Shown here one piece after another: positions 20,833 through 31,830 of a stretch of 64,000 nt of DNA. Where the stretch lies: positions 52,669,600 through 52,733,599 of the forward strand of contig NC_082702.1 in NCBI RefSeq assembly GCF_949987515.2. Direction: 5' to 3'. Numbering within the stretch: position 1 is the first letter of the stretch; each line of letters opens with the position of its first letter. The position numbers were made by a program, and so were the translations under genes. Below the pieces are notes generated by a model. The model made no database searches, had not been told where the DNA came from, and saw nothing but the letters and a program-made list of their open reading frames with translations. Source of the stretch: Delphinus delphis (Eukaryota > Chordata > Mammalia > Artiodactyla > Delphinidae).

Positions 20833-21639
20833 GTCAGTGACATTTTGGTCTCTTACAAGTTGGGGGTCTGGCTGACCGATTAGTGGCTTAATTCAGACTT
20901 GATGCAAAGGTTCAATCTGTGCAGGAATGACGCCTGTGGACCCCGTGCTGCGTGGCCGAGGGGGGTGACAGGCCAGGAGAGACTCGGGCACAGCCTGCTC
21001 TGTTGATGGGGAGGATTCAGGAAACACATGAGTCACCTGTCACTCATGTGTGTTTGCTTGCTAGGGTCTTTTAAAAATTGTTTTAAATGTGAAAATCCAG
21101 CTTGGCCTTCCCAGGTATGTCCTGAGTCTCCCTGACTCTGGAGCTGCTGTGGTTGTGTCCACATGGGCGCTGTTTATAATGGCAACGGCTGTGACCGATA
21201 GACCCGAGAGGAAAGCGGCCCTTATGGATTCAGGCTGTTCTCTCCACGCTCACACTCCGGCCCTTAAACTGTTATTCACCAGAATATGAAGGGAAACATA
21301 GCTGCTGCCGGCGAAGGCCCTGTCCCTGTCCTGCGGGAACAGAGACCCCAGGGAGGCATAGCTGCCCCCCACCCCAGGGCTTTAGGGGTTCCACATCCTG
21401 CACCCGTTGTGTGACCCTCAAAAGCAATCAGGTGTGTCGCTGGGGGCTTTGCTTTTGCCTGAGAAGCTCCTTCTTCAGGCTCCGCTGGCACCCCCTCTGA
21501 GAGGCCTTTGTGCGGCCGCTGCTGCCGGGTGTAAACACCTCCCTCACCTCCCCCCCCACCTCCCCCATAATATTCGCCTGCTCCACCCCATCTGCAGTGA
21601 CCTTGACACCGTGCTTCCTTGTTTGTGGTCTGTCTTCCC
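20833..21639. other. Unassigned intergenic sequence
   Basis: About 800 bp with no repeat or exon recognised. Confidence 0.4.
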
Positions 21640-21760
21640 CGGTAGCATGCAAGAGACACAGGGAGTTTGGGTGCATTCGTATATCCCCGGCTTCTGCTAA
21701 CAGTGCCTGGCAAGTGGCCAGTGCTTGGTTAGTGTCTGCTGAGTGACAGAAGGCCCCAGC
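21640..21760 (+). mobile_element. L2 3'-end fragment
   Basis: 'ccggcttctgctaacagtgc' and 'tggccagtgcttggttagtg' follow the sense L2 tail. Confidence 0.45.
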
Positions 21761-21849
21761 CAAGGACGCACAGCCCTAGGCACAGAACGTCTCACCAGCC
21801 CTCCTGCCTTCAGCCCGGCTCCCTCATCCCACCCTCCTCCCGGTCAACT

Positions 21850-22260
21850 GTGAGTTTTCCAAACCAGAAATCATCCAAGTCACTCTTCTGCTCTGAGACC
21901 TGCGGTGGCTCCCGTTGTTCCTGGGTAGAGCCCAGATGCCTCAGCAGGACTGAGCCGGCCCTGCCGGAGTGGAGCCCTGCCTGCCTTCCTTCCCCTCCAG
22001 GCACATCCAGCCCTCACTGCAGCAGAACTGAGTCACTCCCAGAGCAGGCGGTTCCCCTGTCTGAAATCCCGCCCTCTCTCCTCCCCTCCCAGTTCAACTT
22101 CACGAACTTGAACTCCTGTCCTTTGTCTAGTCTCAGTGTAAGGATCACCACCTTCCGGAAGGCTTCCTGATCCTCTCTTCTCATTTTTTCCCCCCAAACC
22201 TGCGTTAATTATCCCTTCTCTCTCAACCTTGGCCTTATCACCTGTATTGTAATCATCTTT
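21850..22260 (+). mobile_element. L2 fragment
   Basis: Sense L2 body: 'gacctgcggtggctcccgtt', 'ggaaggcttcctgatcctct', 'tatcacctgtattgtaatca'. Confidence 0.7.
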
Positions 22261-22261
22261 T

Positions 22262-23095
22262 TTTTTTCTTAATAAAATATGATTTACACTCAGGAAGATT
22301 CACCCTTTTGGGTACAGAGTTCTGCGAGTTTTGGCAAGTTCATAAAGTCATGTAACTCTGCCACGACCAAATGTAAAACAGTTGCATCTGCCCCCAGCCC
22401 GCAAAGTCTGTTACGTGCTTTTGTAGTCAACCCCCCTCCACACCCCCAGTCTCTGGCACCCAGTGATCTATTTTCTGTCCCTGTGGTTTTGCGTCCTCCA
22501 GAATGTCCGATCAATGGAATCGCAGCTCTGTGGTCTTTTGATGCCGGCATCTCTCACTTAGCATAGTGCATGGGAGATGCGTCCTTGGCGTTTCTTCCCT
22601 TGTATCCATGGGTGCTGTTTCAGTGTAAGGATGTTTGTTTATCTCTTCACCAGTTGAAAGGCATCTGTGCTGCTTCCGGTTTTCAGTGATTATAAAGCTG
22701 CTGTAAACGTTAGTGTATAGCTCTTTGCATGGACGTATGCTTTTATCTCTCTCATGTAAACACCTAGATGTGGGATTGTTGCATTGTACGGTAAGCGTAT
22801 TTAACTTAAGAAACTGCGCAGCTCTTTTCCAAAGAGGCTGCACCATTTTGCATTCCCATCAGTGGCTCCATGTGCACTCCAGCCCTGGCTATTGCCAGGT
22901 GTTTTTATTTTTTGAATTATATTTATTTATATTTATTTTTTTGGCCGTGCTGCGAGGCCTGCGGGATCTTAGTTCCCCAACCGGGGATTGAACCCGGGCC
23001 CTGGCAGTGAGTGTGCCGAGCGCTAACCAGTGGACCGCCAGGGAATTCCCCGTCAGGTGTTTTTAGTTTAGCCATTTTAACAGGTAACCATTTTT
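22262..23095 (-). mobile_element. L1 3' fragment, split by a CHR SINE
   Basis: Antisense old L1: 'cacccttttgggtacagagt', 'gctgctgtaaacgttagtgt', 'accattttgcattcccatca', continuing after the SINE with 'gtttagccattttaacaggt'. Confidence 0.8.
22912..23057 (-). mobile_element. Short CHR-1-like SINE
   Basis: A/T tail then 'ttggccgtgctgcgaggcct' to 'accgccagggaattcccc'. Flanked by 'gtcaggtgttttta'-like and 'gccaggtgtttttatt' sequence, a probable duplication. Confidence 0.8.
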
Positions 23096-23099
23096 TTTT

Positions 23100-23240
23100 T
23101 AACCTGCTAATCTTTCCCACCAGCTGCGACCTCTTGATAGAGAATGAATCTCTCCTTTTCTTATCCTCAGAACCTAGAGTAGTGACTGACACATAGCATT
23201 CAACAGGTATTTAGGTAAGCTGAATGACTGAATGAGTGAT
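23100..23240 (+). mobile_element. L2 3'-end fragment
   Basis: 'gactgacacatagcattcaa' to 'gctgaatgactgaatgagtg' is the sense L2 tail. Confidence 0.6.
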
Positions 23241-23366
23241 CTGTCAAATTGGTGTTTAAGGAGAATTCGTCACGGATTCCGTGGGGGGAGTATTAGTCAA
23301 TGCCCTCTCTCCCAAAGGAACTCATTATGAGGTCATCTTTCTGGAATCTGCCAGGCATAACCTCCT

Positions 23367-23411
23367 TATCTTTATAATATCTTTATAATATCTTTATATC
23401 TTTATAATACC
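23367..23411. repeat. Short AT-rich tandem repeat, 11-bp unit
   Basis: atctttataat repeated about four times, one unit shortened. Confidence 0.9.
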
Positions 23412-23540
23412 TAATACCTTCCTGTATCTGCCCAAAGTGCCCAGACTGCTTTCCACCTCTGGAAAGGCCCATGATGTGTTTCTTCCTTGTTTCAGCAGAA
23501 GGCACTGTTGCCCATACTAGAGGGTACAAAAGAATCATGG

Positions 23541-23563
23541 GGTGGGGGGGGGGGTGGGGGTGT
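23541..23563. repeat. G-rich run
   Basis: Runs of 4-9 G separated by single T; could fold as a G-quadruplex. Confidence 0.8.
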
Positions 23564-23564
23564 T

Positions 23565-23690
23565 AAAATGCAGATCCCCAGGTCCCAGGTCCCATCCTCA
23601 AGGTTCTGATTCTGTAGACCCAGCATCTCTGAGTGTGTCTTAGACCTCCCTGAGAACCCCCAGGAGAAGCAAGAGTCCTTTGTGGGAGTC
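23565..23690 (+). mobile_element. MER5-like hAT fragment
   Basis: 'ttaaaatgcagatccccagg' then 'ggttctgattctgtagaccc'. Confidence 0.6.
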
Positions 23691-23915
23691 GAAATAACCC
23701 CAGATCTTGAAGAAGGCACTCTGCTTCAGAGTCCAGCTCTGCCACCAACTGCTGGGTCACCTCTGTGAATCATTTAACACCTCTGAGCCTCAGTTTCCTC
23801 ATCAGTAAAAGAGACATGAGAATAATTGAGCTTCCTGACTTTGTTGTGAGGGGTTAGTGCATTTACTGCATGAAGGGTCCTGGTGCAAGGTAGGTATTCA
23901 ATACATGTTACTGAT
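23690..23915 (+). mobile_element. MIR SINE
   Basis: Sense: 'tctgagcctcagtttcctca', 'tgttgtgaggggttagtgca', 'gtaggtattcaatacatgtt'. Confidence 0.85.
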
Positions 23916-24154
23916 TTTGGTTCATGGCAAAGATTTTAAATGCTTCCTCTTCCCTTTAGCTAATGCCCTTGTATTTTAATGTTTTTATTGTTGCATGACA
24001 TCATGCAGAAAAGTGACCTGTGACAGCCTTGATTTTGAAACACATTGGGTTTTCTCGTATAGCTAAGACATGCTTAGTAAAGCATATGTAGAAAACACTG
24101 AAGGCAGAAACAAATCAGAGACAACCTCTTAACACATTGAACAGCCTTTAAAAA
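23916..24154. other. Unassigned intergenic sequence
   Basis: AT-rich; nothing recognised. Confidence 0.3.
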
Positions 24155-24375
24155 ATATTAATTTTTTTATTGAGGTATAACATAAAGTCACACAAGTTGT
24201 GAGCATAAGGCTCGGTACATTTTCATTGGGTGACCACCTCACATGAATCACCAGATCAAAACTGAGCATATCACAGCTCACCAAGAGCCTGTCTTCTGCC
24301 CCTCCCCAGTCCAAGAGAACCATTATTCCAAGGGCATTGATCAGCTTTGCCCAATTAGCCTTGTTTATTTCATTT
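24155..24375 (-). mobile_element. Old L1 3' UTR fragment
   Basis: 'tttttttattgaggtataac' then 'caccagatcaaaactgagca'. Confidence 0.65.
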
Positions 24376-24741
24376 TTAAAAAACAATTTATTTTTTGGCT
24401 GCATTGAGTCTTTGTTGCTGCACGCGGGCTTTCTCGAGTTGCAGCGAGCGGGGGCTACTCTTCATTGCGGTGCGTGGGCTTCTCTTGTTGCGGAGCATGG
24501 GCCCTAGAGCACGAGGGCTTCAGCAGTTGCAGTGCGTGGGCTCAGTAGTTGTGGCTCACAGGCTTTAGGGTGTGCAGGCTCAGTAGTTGTGGCGGGCAGG
24601 CTCTAGAGTGCAGCCTCAGCAGCTGTGGCACACGGGCTTGGTTGCTGTGCAGCATGTGGGATCTTCCCGGGCCAGGGATTGAACCCGTGTCCCCTGCACT
24701 GGCAGGCAGATTCTTAACCACTGCGCCACCAGGGAAGTCCC
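24376..24741 (-). mobile_element. CHR SINE, long form
   Basis: 'tttattttttggctgcattg' to 'gccaccagggaagtccc'; flanking duplication about tcattt(t/a). Confidence 0.93.
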
Positions 24742-24744
24742 TCA

Positions 24745-25848
24745 TTTATGTTTTTTAAAAATTTATTTTATTCAAGTATAGTTGATTTACAGTGTTGTGG
24801 TAATTTCTACTGTACAGCAAAGTGAATCAGTTATACATATACATACATATATATATATATATATATACATTCTTTTTCATCTTCTTTTCCATTATGATCT
24901 ATCACAGGATATTGAATATAGTTCCCTGTGCTGTACAGTAGGACCGTTTTGTTTATCCATTCTATATGTAATAGTTTGCGTCTGCTCATCCCAAACTCCC
25001 AATCCAACCCTCCCCCACCCCTCGTACTCCTTGGCAACCACAAGTCTGCTCTCTATGTCTGTGAGTCTGTTTCGTACATAAGTTTGTATCATATATTTTT
25101 TTTGGCCGCACCCCACAGCATATGGGATCTTAGTCCTCCAACCAGGGATCGAACCCGAGCCCCCTGCGTTGGAAGCGCGGAGTCTTAACCACTGGACCAA
25201 TAGGGAAGGCCCATATTTGTGTCATATTTTAGATTCTACATATAAGTGATATCATATAGTATTTGTCTTTCTCTTTCTGACTTGACTTCCCCTAGTATGA
25301 TAATCTCTAGGTCCATCCATGTTGCTGCAAATGGCACTATTTCCTTCTTTTTTTATGGCCGGATAGTATTCCATTGTGTACATGTACCACATCTTCTTTA
25401 TCCATTCATCTGTGGACGGACATTTAGGTTGTTTCCATGTCTTGGCTATTGTGAACAGTGCTGCTGTGAACATAGGGGTGCGTGTATCTTTTTGAATTAT
25501 AGTTTTGTCTGGATATGTGCCCAGGAGTGGGATTGCTGGATCATATGGTAGCTCTATTTTAGTTTTTTGAGGAACCTCCATACTGTTTTACATAGTGGCT
25601 GCACCAACTTATATTCCCACCAACATTGTAGGAGGGCTCCCTTTTCTCCACACTCTCTCCAGCATTTGTTATTTGTAGACTTTTTGATGATGGCCATTCT
25701 GACAGCTGTGAGGGGGTATGTAATTGTAGTTTTGATTTGCATTTCTCTAATACTTAGTGATGTTGAGCGTCTTTTCATGTGCCTGTTGGCCATCTGTATG
25801 TCTTCTTTGGAGAAATGTCTATTTAGGTCATCTACCCATTTTTTGAGA
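24745..25848 (-). mobile_element. L1 3' fragment with ORF2 C-terminus, split by a short CHR SINE
   Basis: 3' UTR landmark 'tgtacagcaaagtgaatcag'. The reverse frame 25581-25252 includes [15 protein letters not shown] and [15 protein letters not shown], the ORF2 C-terminal region. A second frame, 25793-25554, covers the segment before it. Frames are broken, so it is inactive. Its 5' break is about 55 bp from an opposite L1. Confidence 0.92.
25096..25212 (-). mobile_element. Short CHR-1-like SINE
   Basis: 'ttttttttggccgcacccca' to 'accaatagggaaggccc'. Target-site duplication tttgtatcatat/tttgtgtcatat on either side. Confidence 0.88.
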
Positions 25849-25904
25849 AGCCCAGATTAAAACCACAGGACCAGAGGCTTTCCCAAGCAGCCCTCAATTT
25901 GAAT

Positions 25905-27345
25905 AGCAGCCTCCTACAACTCAATAGTAACAAGCAAACAAACACACACCCCAAATAACCTGCCTTAAAAATGGGCAAAGGACCTGAAGATGTTTCTTTA
26001 AAGAAGACATACAAATGGCCTAGAGGCATATGAAAAGGTGCTTAGCATCGGTAATCATCAGGGACATGCAAATGAAAACCATAGTGAGGTATAACCTTAT
26101 ACCTGTTATAATGGCTCTCACCAAAAAACCAAAAGGAAACAAGCGTTGGAGAGACAGTGGAGAAATTGGAACTCTTGTGCACTGTTGGTGGGAATGTAAA
26201 ATGGTGCAGCAGCTATGAAAAACATTGGAGCTTCCCCCAAATTTTAAAATAGAACTACCATATGATCCAGCCATCCCCCTTCTGGGTGTATATCCCAAAG
26301 AATTGAAAGCAGTATCGTGAAGAGGTATCTGGACTCCCATGTTTGTTGCAGCATTATTCACAATAGCCAAGATATGGAAACAATCTAAACCTCTATGGAT
26401 GCAGGAATGAATAAAGAAAATGTCGTGTATAAATACAATGGAATGTTATTTACCCTCTAAAAAGAAGGAAATTCTATTGTTTGCGACAACATGGAGGACA
26501 TTATGCTAAATGAAATAAGCCAGACACAGAAGGAAAAACACTGCTTGATTCTTCTCACATGAGCCACCTAAAATAGTCAAACTTATAGAAACAGAGCATA
26601 GAATGACGGTTGCCAGGGGCTGGGAGGAGGGGGAAACGGAGAGTTGTTCAATGTATCTAAAGTTTCTGTTTTACAAGATGAGTAAGTTCTGGGTTAACAG
26701 TACTGTATTTTATACTTGAAAACTTGTTGAGGGACTTCCCTGGTGGTCCAGTGGTAAAGAATCTGCCTTGCAATACAGGAAACACGGGTTTGATCCCTGG
26801 TCAGGGGACTAAGATCCCACATGCCGTGGGGCAACTAAGCCCGCGTGCCACAACTACGGAGCTCGCGAGCCTCAACTAGCGCACGCGTGCCGCAAACTGC
26901 AGAGCCCACGCACTCTGGAACCCGTGCACCACAACTACAGAGCCTGTGTGCCCTGGAGCCTGTGCACCACGACTAGAGAAGAGAAAACTCACACACCACA
27001 ACTAGAGAGAGACCCGCGCACCACAACGAAGAGCCAGCGTGCTGCAACTAAGACCCGACGCGTCCTAGAATGAATAAATAAATAAAAAATAAATCTTAAA
27101 AAAAAAAAACTTGTTGAGAGGGCAGGTGTCATGTGGTGTTCTTACCACACATACACATGCAAATACAACAACACAAACAATAACAACAATAACAAAAGGA
27201 TACAAGAAGCTTCTGAAGGTGATGGATGTTTATTGCCCTGATTGCAGTGACGGTTTCTCAGCTGTATGCATATGTCCTAATTCATCAGCTTCTGTGCTTT
27301 AATTGTGCACAGTTTAGTACCAATTATACCTCAGGAAAGCTGAAA
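25905..27345 (+). mobile_element. Older L1 3' half, split by a CHR SINE
   Basis: Sense L1M: 'aaaatgggcaaaggacctga', 'ctgttggtgggaatgtaaaa', 'tgaaataagccagacacaga'. After the SINE it continues through a 3' UTR ('accaattatacctcaggaaa') to an A-tail at 27337-27345. No intact frame. Confidence 0.9.
26732..27105 (+). mobile_element. CHR SINE, long older form
   Basis: Sense: 'ggacttccctggtggtccag' with a B-box-like gggtttgatccc, then an A-rich tail. Target-site duplication aaaacttgttgag at 26719-26731 and 27106-27118. Confidence 0.95.
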
Positions 27346-27674
27346 AAAAATAGGGGGGGTCTGACTGCCCCCCCCATGCAGAAACTTCTAGATTGAGCCT
27401 AACCCTGACCAGGTCTGGAAGCCAGTTCTGGGTGGTACTTCCTCTCACAGACGCCTGCCAGCCAGCAGCTGGGACTCAGCTTATCCCCAGGGGACATGCA
27501 CTTCTCTGAACAATATCAGGAAAGGAAACCAAACTCAAAACCTCTCGGGGTTTTCTGGTTGTTTTTGGCTGTTGGGTGGAGGGAGGAGGTTGGCAAGGCC
27601 CTGGGGCAGCGTGGTGGACCTCAGCCTGGCCGCTGCCGTGCGTGACCGGGAGAGGACGGCCAGGTTCAGAAGAG
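27346..27674. other. Unassigned intergenic sequence
   Basis: Nothing recognised; short C/G homopolymer runs near 27350-27375. Confidence 0.3.
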
Positions 27675-28200
27675 CCACTATCTAATAATGATTATTATAA
27701 TGAGCAGCTGCTACTTTATTGAAGACTGCATTGTGCTAAGCTGTGTTAGCCATTAATTCTTTTCTCTTTTAATTTTCTTTTAAATTTAGTTATTTTTGGT
27801 TGTGTTGGGTCCTCGTTGCTGCGCGTGGGCTTTCTCTAGTTGTGGCGAGTGGGGGCTACTATTCGTTGCGGTGCGCAGGCTTCTCACTGCGGTGGCTTCT
27901 CTTGTTGTGGAGCATGGGCTCTAGGCGTGTGGGCTTTGGTGGTTGTGGCACGCAGGCTCTGTAGTTCTGGGTCGCAGGCTCTGGAGCGCAGGCTCAGTAG
28001 TTGTGTCTCACGGGCTCTAGAGCTCAGGCTCAGTAGTTGTGGCACACGGGCTTAGTTGCCCTGACGTATGTGGGATCTTCCCGGACCAGGGATCAAACCC
28101 GTGTCCCCTGCACTGGCAGGCAGATTCTTAACCACTGCGCCACCAGGGAAGTCCCAGCCATTAATTCTTTAAACAGCCTTCTAAGGTAGGTGGTTTGTTT
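27675..28200 (-). mobile_element. MIR SINE split by a CHR SINE
   Basis: 'tgctactttattgaagactg' before and 'aaacagccttctaaggtagg' after the insert. Confidence 0.6.
27763..28155 (-). mobile_element. CHR SINE, long form
   Basis: The 15-bp target-site duplication agccattaattcttt is exact at 27748-27762 and 28156-28170. Confidence 0.96.
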
Positions 28201-28590
28201 TGAACAGCTTTGACAGAGTTCACATCCCATACAATTCACCTATCTAAAGTGTACAGTTCAGGGATTTCCCTGGTGGTCCAGTGGTTAAGATTCCTCGCTC
28301 CCAAGGCAGGGGGCATGGGTTCGATCCCCGGTCAGGGAAGATCCGGCATGCCGCATAGCATGGCCAAAAAAACACAAAAATTTAAAGTGTACAGTTCAAT
28401 GACTTTTCGTGTATTCACAGAGCTGTGCAACCATCATCATGATCAATTTTAGAACATTTTCATCACTCCACAGAGAAACCCTGTACCTCCTAGTCATCAC
28501 CTTCCAAGACCCCCATGTCTCCCAGTCCCAGACAACCACTACTCTACTTTCCATCTCTGTAGATTGCCTATTCTTTATATCCCAAAGGTA
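28200..28590 (-). mobile_element. L1 3' UTR fragment, split by a short CHR SINE
   Basis: 'catcccatacaattcaccta' and 'gagctgtgcaaccatcatca', antisense L1MC/ME type. Confidence 0.75.
28261..28383 (+). mobile_element. Short CHR-1-like SINE
   Basis: 'gggatttccctggtggtcca' with gggttcgatcccc as B box. Target-site duplication aaagtgtacagttca exact at 28246-28260 and 28384-28398. Confidence 0.93.
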
Positions 28591-28725
28591 GGTTGAATGA
28601 TGGGGAAATTGGAGGTTCAGAGAGGGTAACTGACCAGCTTAAGGTCACACAGCTAAGGAAGTGGCCATTTGGGACTTGAAACCAGATCTCCCTGTCTTCC
28701 AAATCCATACCTTCCCATTGCACCA
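28590..28725 (-). mobile_element. MIR SINE fragment
   Basis: 'ggggaaattggaggttcaga', 'ttaaggtcacacagctaagg'. Confidence 0.75.
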
Positions 28726-28794
28726 CGGGGCTTTTTCTTCTTCCTCCCAATAACAATACTGAAGATAGTCAGCCCTGATGGTTGAACTATGTTG

Positions 28795-28945
28795 CCTGTT
28801 TTACCTCTCGTCTCATTTAATCCTTATAATCACCCTGGGAGGTAGGACAGTTAATATACCCATTTTGCAGAGAGGGAAACTGAGGCAGTGAGGGGGTTGG
28901 CTAATGGTCCAATGCACATGGCTGCTAGCAAATGGAAGAGGGTTA
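28795..28945 (-). mobile_element. MIR SINE
   Basis: 'atttaatccttataatcacc', 'gagagggaaactgaggcagt'. Confidence 0.8.
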
Positions 28946-29214
28946 TGGGGAAAAACATGTGCATCCCTGAGGACTGGTGAGGGACTCAGAATAGAAAGTC
29001 AAGACAATGCTGATTAAAACACAATTTTCTTTCAGGTTATTCCCCCCCTCCCGCTTTTCTTTCTTTTTATATGAAAAGGAAAAGAAAGTTCCCTCCACCC
29101 TTTGAGGTCACTTCCTGACCCATTTGTGAATCCATGCGGAGTGGTTACACACTCACGTCTTCCTGCCTGAATGCCTCCTATTAATGCTGGGGACGGGCAG
29201 TGGGCCTGTGTGCC

Positions 29215-29290
29215 CATGGGCTCTGGCCCCAGACAGACTTGGGTTCAAATCCAGCCTCCACCACCCACTGACTTAATGGACTTGAGCCCT
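29215..29290 (+). mobile_element. MIR SINE fragment
   Basis: 'cagacttgggttcaaatcca', 'gcctccaccacccactgact'. Confidence 0.65.
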
Positions 29291-29888
29291 AAAATAGCTA
29301 ACTCATGACAGGGGGCTCTGCCATATGTATCTGAATACATTGGGTGGCTTCTCCCCCTACCCATTATGCCTTGGAGTAGAAGTGTCATGTCGTGTTTCAG
29401 CCCTCCCAGAACCAGGGCTTCCGTCTCAGTGACTTTATTTTGAACAATCAAGTTGGAGTTGGAGAAAAAGAGGCCACGATGAGGAACCCCAGACACTCCC
29501 ATTCATCGCACTGCATTCCTTTAGCTGTTCAGCTGAGATCGAAAACCAAGGCAAAGAGGAAAAGTAGTTAGAAATACGAAAAAAGCACACTGCCATCTCC
29601 GATGACCACCATCTCAAACACAGCAGACATTTTAACTCCTGAAATGCTGTAAGCTCCCAGTCACATATTAAATGAGAGTTCTTTGAGCTGAAGCGTGTGC
29701 TACATGTTCTTCTTTGCTTGCTTGATCCCCAGGGACCAGGGAAAACTCCAGCCAGAATTAGTATCTGTCTGGACAGAGGTTAGGAGCCAAGGCTTCCCAC
29801 CGTGGTTTCCAAAGCTGATTGCACTTAGTTTCATTTTATCAGCAAGAGATTTAACACGGTTCCCCATACACATGGATTTTGTAATAAT
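29291..29888. other. Unassigned intergenic sequence
   Basis: No repeat or exon recognised, 1.5-2 kb before the PLCG2 CpG island. Confidence 0.4.
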
Positions 29889-29896
29889 AAATTCTA

Positions 29897-30225
29897 GGGC
29901 TTCCTTGGTGGCGCAGTGGTTAAGAATTCACCTGCCAATGGAGGGGACACGAGTTCGAGCCCTGGTCCGGGAAGATCCCACATGCCATAGAGCAACTAAG
30001 CCCGTGTGCCACAACTACTGAGCCTGCGCTCCAGAGCCCATGAGCCACAACTAGTGAGCCCACGTGCCACAACTGTTGAAGCCCATGTGCCTAGAGCCCA
30101 TGCTCCGCAACAAGAGAAGGCACTGCAATGAGAAGCCCGCGCGCCGCGACTAGAGGAAGCCCGCAGGCAGCAATGAAGACCCAATGCAGCCAAAAATAAA
30201 TAAAGAAAAGAAAAAAAAAAGAAAG
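29897..30225 (+). mobile_element. CHR SINE
   Basis: 'gggcttccttggtggcgcag' to an A-rich tail. Target-site duplication aaattcta at 29889-29896 and 30226-30233. Confidence 0.94.
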
Positions 30226-30233
30226 AAATTCTA

Positions 30234-30958
30234 CACATATATCATTGTAATAATATATTATGTACATTAGATAACATGTACCAAAATAGAAATGATGAAA
30301 GGATTGATGGAAATAAATATAAATTGAAGTTGTTAAAAAAAAAAAGGCAAAGAAATTTAACCCAGATTCAGCCATCATTCCTGGGGAGTTGGCCCTTTGA
30401 TTACACGTGGTGTCAAAGATTTCTTTAAAAAATGGTGCAGTAAGTGATCTGTGGAGAATAGCAACTAGTACACCCCGGAGCTAGGAGCAGTGAAAGAAAT
30501 GAGTCCAGATTGCCTAAAGTCAGTGAATGAGCCCTGTGGCTTTAGGTATTATATTTTCAGCCAGAACGATATTCACAGATTTAAAAAATGCTGTAACTCA
30601 AGCGGCTTACGAGTAGAACTGACGTGTCCTGACAGCTCTGTAGGTGACTGGAAAGCTGGCTACAGTCACAACGGACTGTAGGCAAAGATGCATATGAAAG
30701 GTTTGAATAAAATTGCTTCATGAAACAGGAAAGTGGAAAAAAGCAGTATTTCTCTTAAAGAATATGTTACATCATACAATACGTGACTTGAGGTAGGCTT
30801 GGTGTAGCCAGATGAATCAACTAAATACCATCATTAGGCATTCGACCATGTCGTCTATATGCTTAGAAGTTTATAAAGTGAGCCATAAAAAATAATCTCA
30901 CTGGGAAAATGGGAGATCAATTCCCTAGTATTCTAAGTTCCGTACAACAGACTTTTGG
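30234..30958. other. Unassigned sequence upstream of the promoter
   Basis: AT-rich and free of recognised repeats. It holds a 63-codon frame at 30490-30681 with no known domain or start context; I do not call it a gene. Its conservation would be worth knowing because it is the nearest repeat-free DNA 5' of PLCG2. Confidence 0.35.
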
Positions 30959-30959
30959 G

Positions 30960-31065
30960 GCCGGCACTATTTTGATCATGTCTGACGGATGAGAAAGCTG
31001 AGCTGAGGGTATTTACGTGACTTGCCCCGGGTAGTAAGAGGCGGTCACCAGCGCAGCCTCAGTAA
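30960..31065 (-). mobile_element. MIR SINE fragment
   Basis: 'tgacggatgagaaagctgag', 'tgacttgccccgggtagtaa'. Confidence 0.6.
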
Positions 31066-31239
31066 CGATTTCAAATTAGGGCCATGACCTGCCAATTCCC
31101 GTTGATTATATTAAATGCATGTAAAACACGTGTGTGCAGTAGGAGCTCCATGAAAGCTAGTCTATCTGGAAGTTTTCTCTCCACCTTGCAAGTGAGGAGG
31201 GGCAGGTCGATCCCCTCCCGCTGCCTCAGTTTCTTTCTC

Positions 31240-31830
31240 GGCCCACGGAGGCGGGGTCCCAGGCCTGGTCCGCCCCCAGGGAGGACGCGGCGCCGGGGGT
31301 GCCCTGAGCTGCGGGCCGGGGGTGGGGCGGGCCGGGGCGCGGGGGGCGGCCCCGGAGGAGTCACGTGGCGCGCGGCCGCGGCCGAAGCAGAAGTAACGGC
31401 GCCCGCGTCGGAGGGCGTGCGCGGCAGGGAGTGCCCACAGCCAGGACGGCGGGCGGCTGCGCGCGGGACCCCAGAGCCGGGACCCGCAGCGGAGGCGCGG
31501 CCAGGTGAGTGGCCCGGCCGGGTGCGAGCGCACGCGGGCGCCCGCGGAACCCGCGCTCGGGGAGCGGCGTCCAGGGGGGACCTGTGCCCGGGCGCTGCCG
31601 GTGCTGGCAGGGGTGGGGCACGCCGTCGGGGCCCCCGCCCGCTGTGCCCGGGGCCGGCGCGGTGACGGCGGGGGTCCGGGCTTCGTCGCCGGCCACTTCC
31701 TCACTCTGGGCCGGCGCCACTTCGTCGGTTGGTGTCCTGGGTCCGTCCGGCTTTGAATGGGAGCCTGGAGGAAGCGGCGCGGCTTGCGGTCTGGGGTTCG
31801 TGCGAGCGCTGGTGGTGTAGGCTCCGGTGG
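31240..31830 (+). promoter_or_regulatory. PLCG2: PLCG2 CpG-island promoter
   Basis: Dense CpG and GC-rich sequence with no TATA box at the expected place. Upstream of exon 1 lie GC boxes (gtggggcggg near 31322), a run of G-tracts at 31313-31352 able to form a G-quadruplex, and the E-box gtcacgtggc at 31360-31369, a USF/MITF-TFE type site. The island continues past the exon 1 donor into intron 1. That it drives PLCG2 is inferred from its position 5.8 kb before the start-codon exon and the perfect donor inside it. Confidence 0.8.
31390..31504 (+). other. PLCG2: PLCG2 exon 1, non-coding 5' UTR (start approximate)
   Basis: The 3' border is fixed by the donor CCAG|GTGAGT (exon ends at 31504). The start is not determined; a start site shortly after the E-box at 31360-31369 is likely. 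The proposed exon has no ATG, and neither does the UTR part of exon 2, so the leader lacks upstream reading frames. Exon 1 is assigned by position and splice signal, not by homology. Confidence 0.6.

Noticed and set aside
24745..25848. Twin-priming inversion explaining the opposed L1s
   Set aside because: Both arms cover the same ORF2 region and belong to different L1 ages, which twin-priming of one insertion cannot give.
28261..28383. tRNA gene call from the B box gggttcgatcccc
   Set aside because: The A/B-box-like sequence belongs to tRNA-derived CHR SINEs with target-site duplications and A-tails; no cloverleaf is complete.
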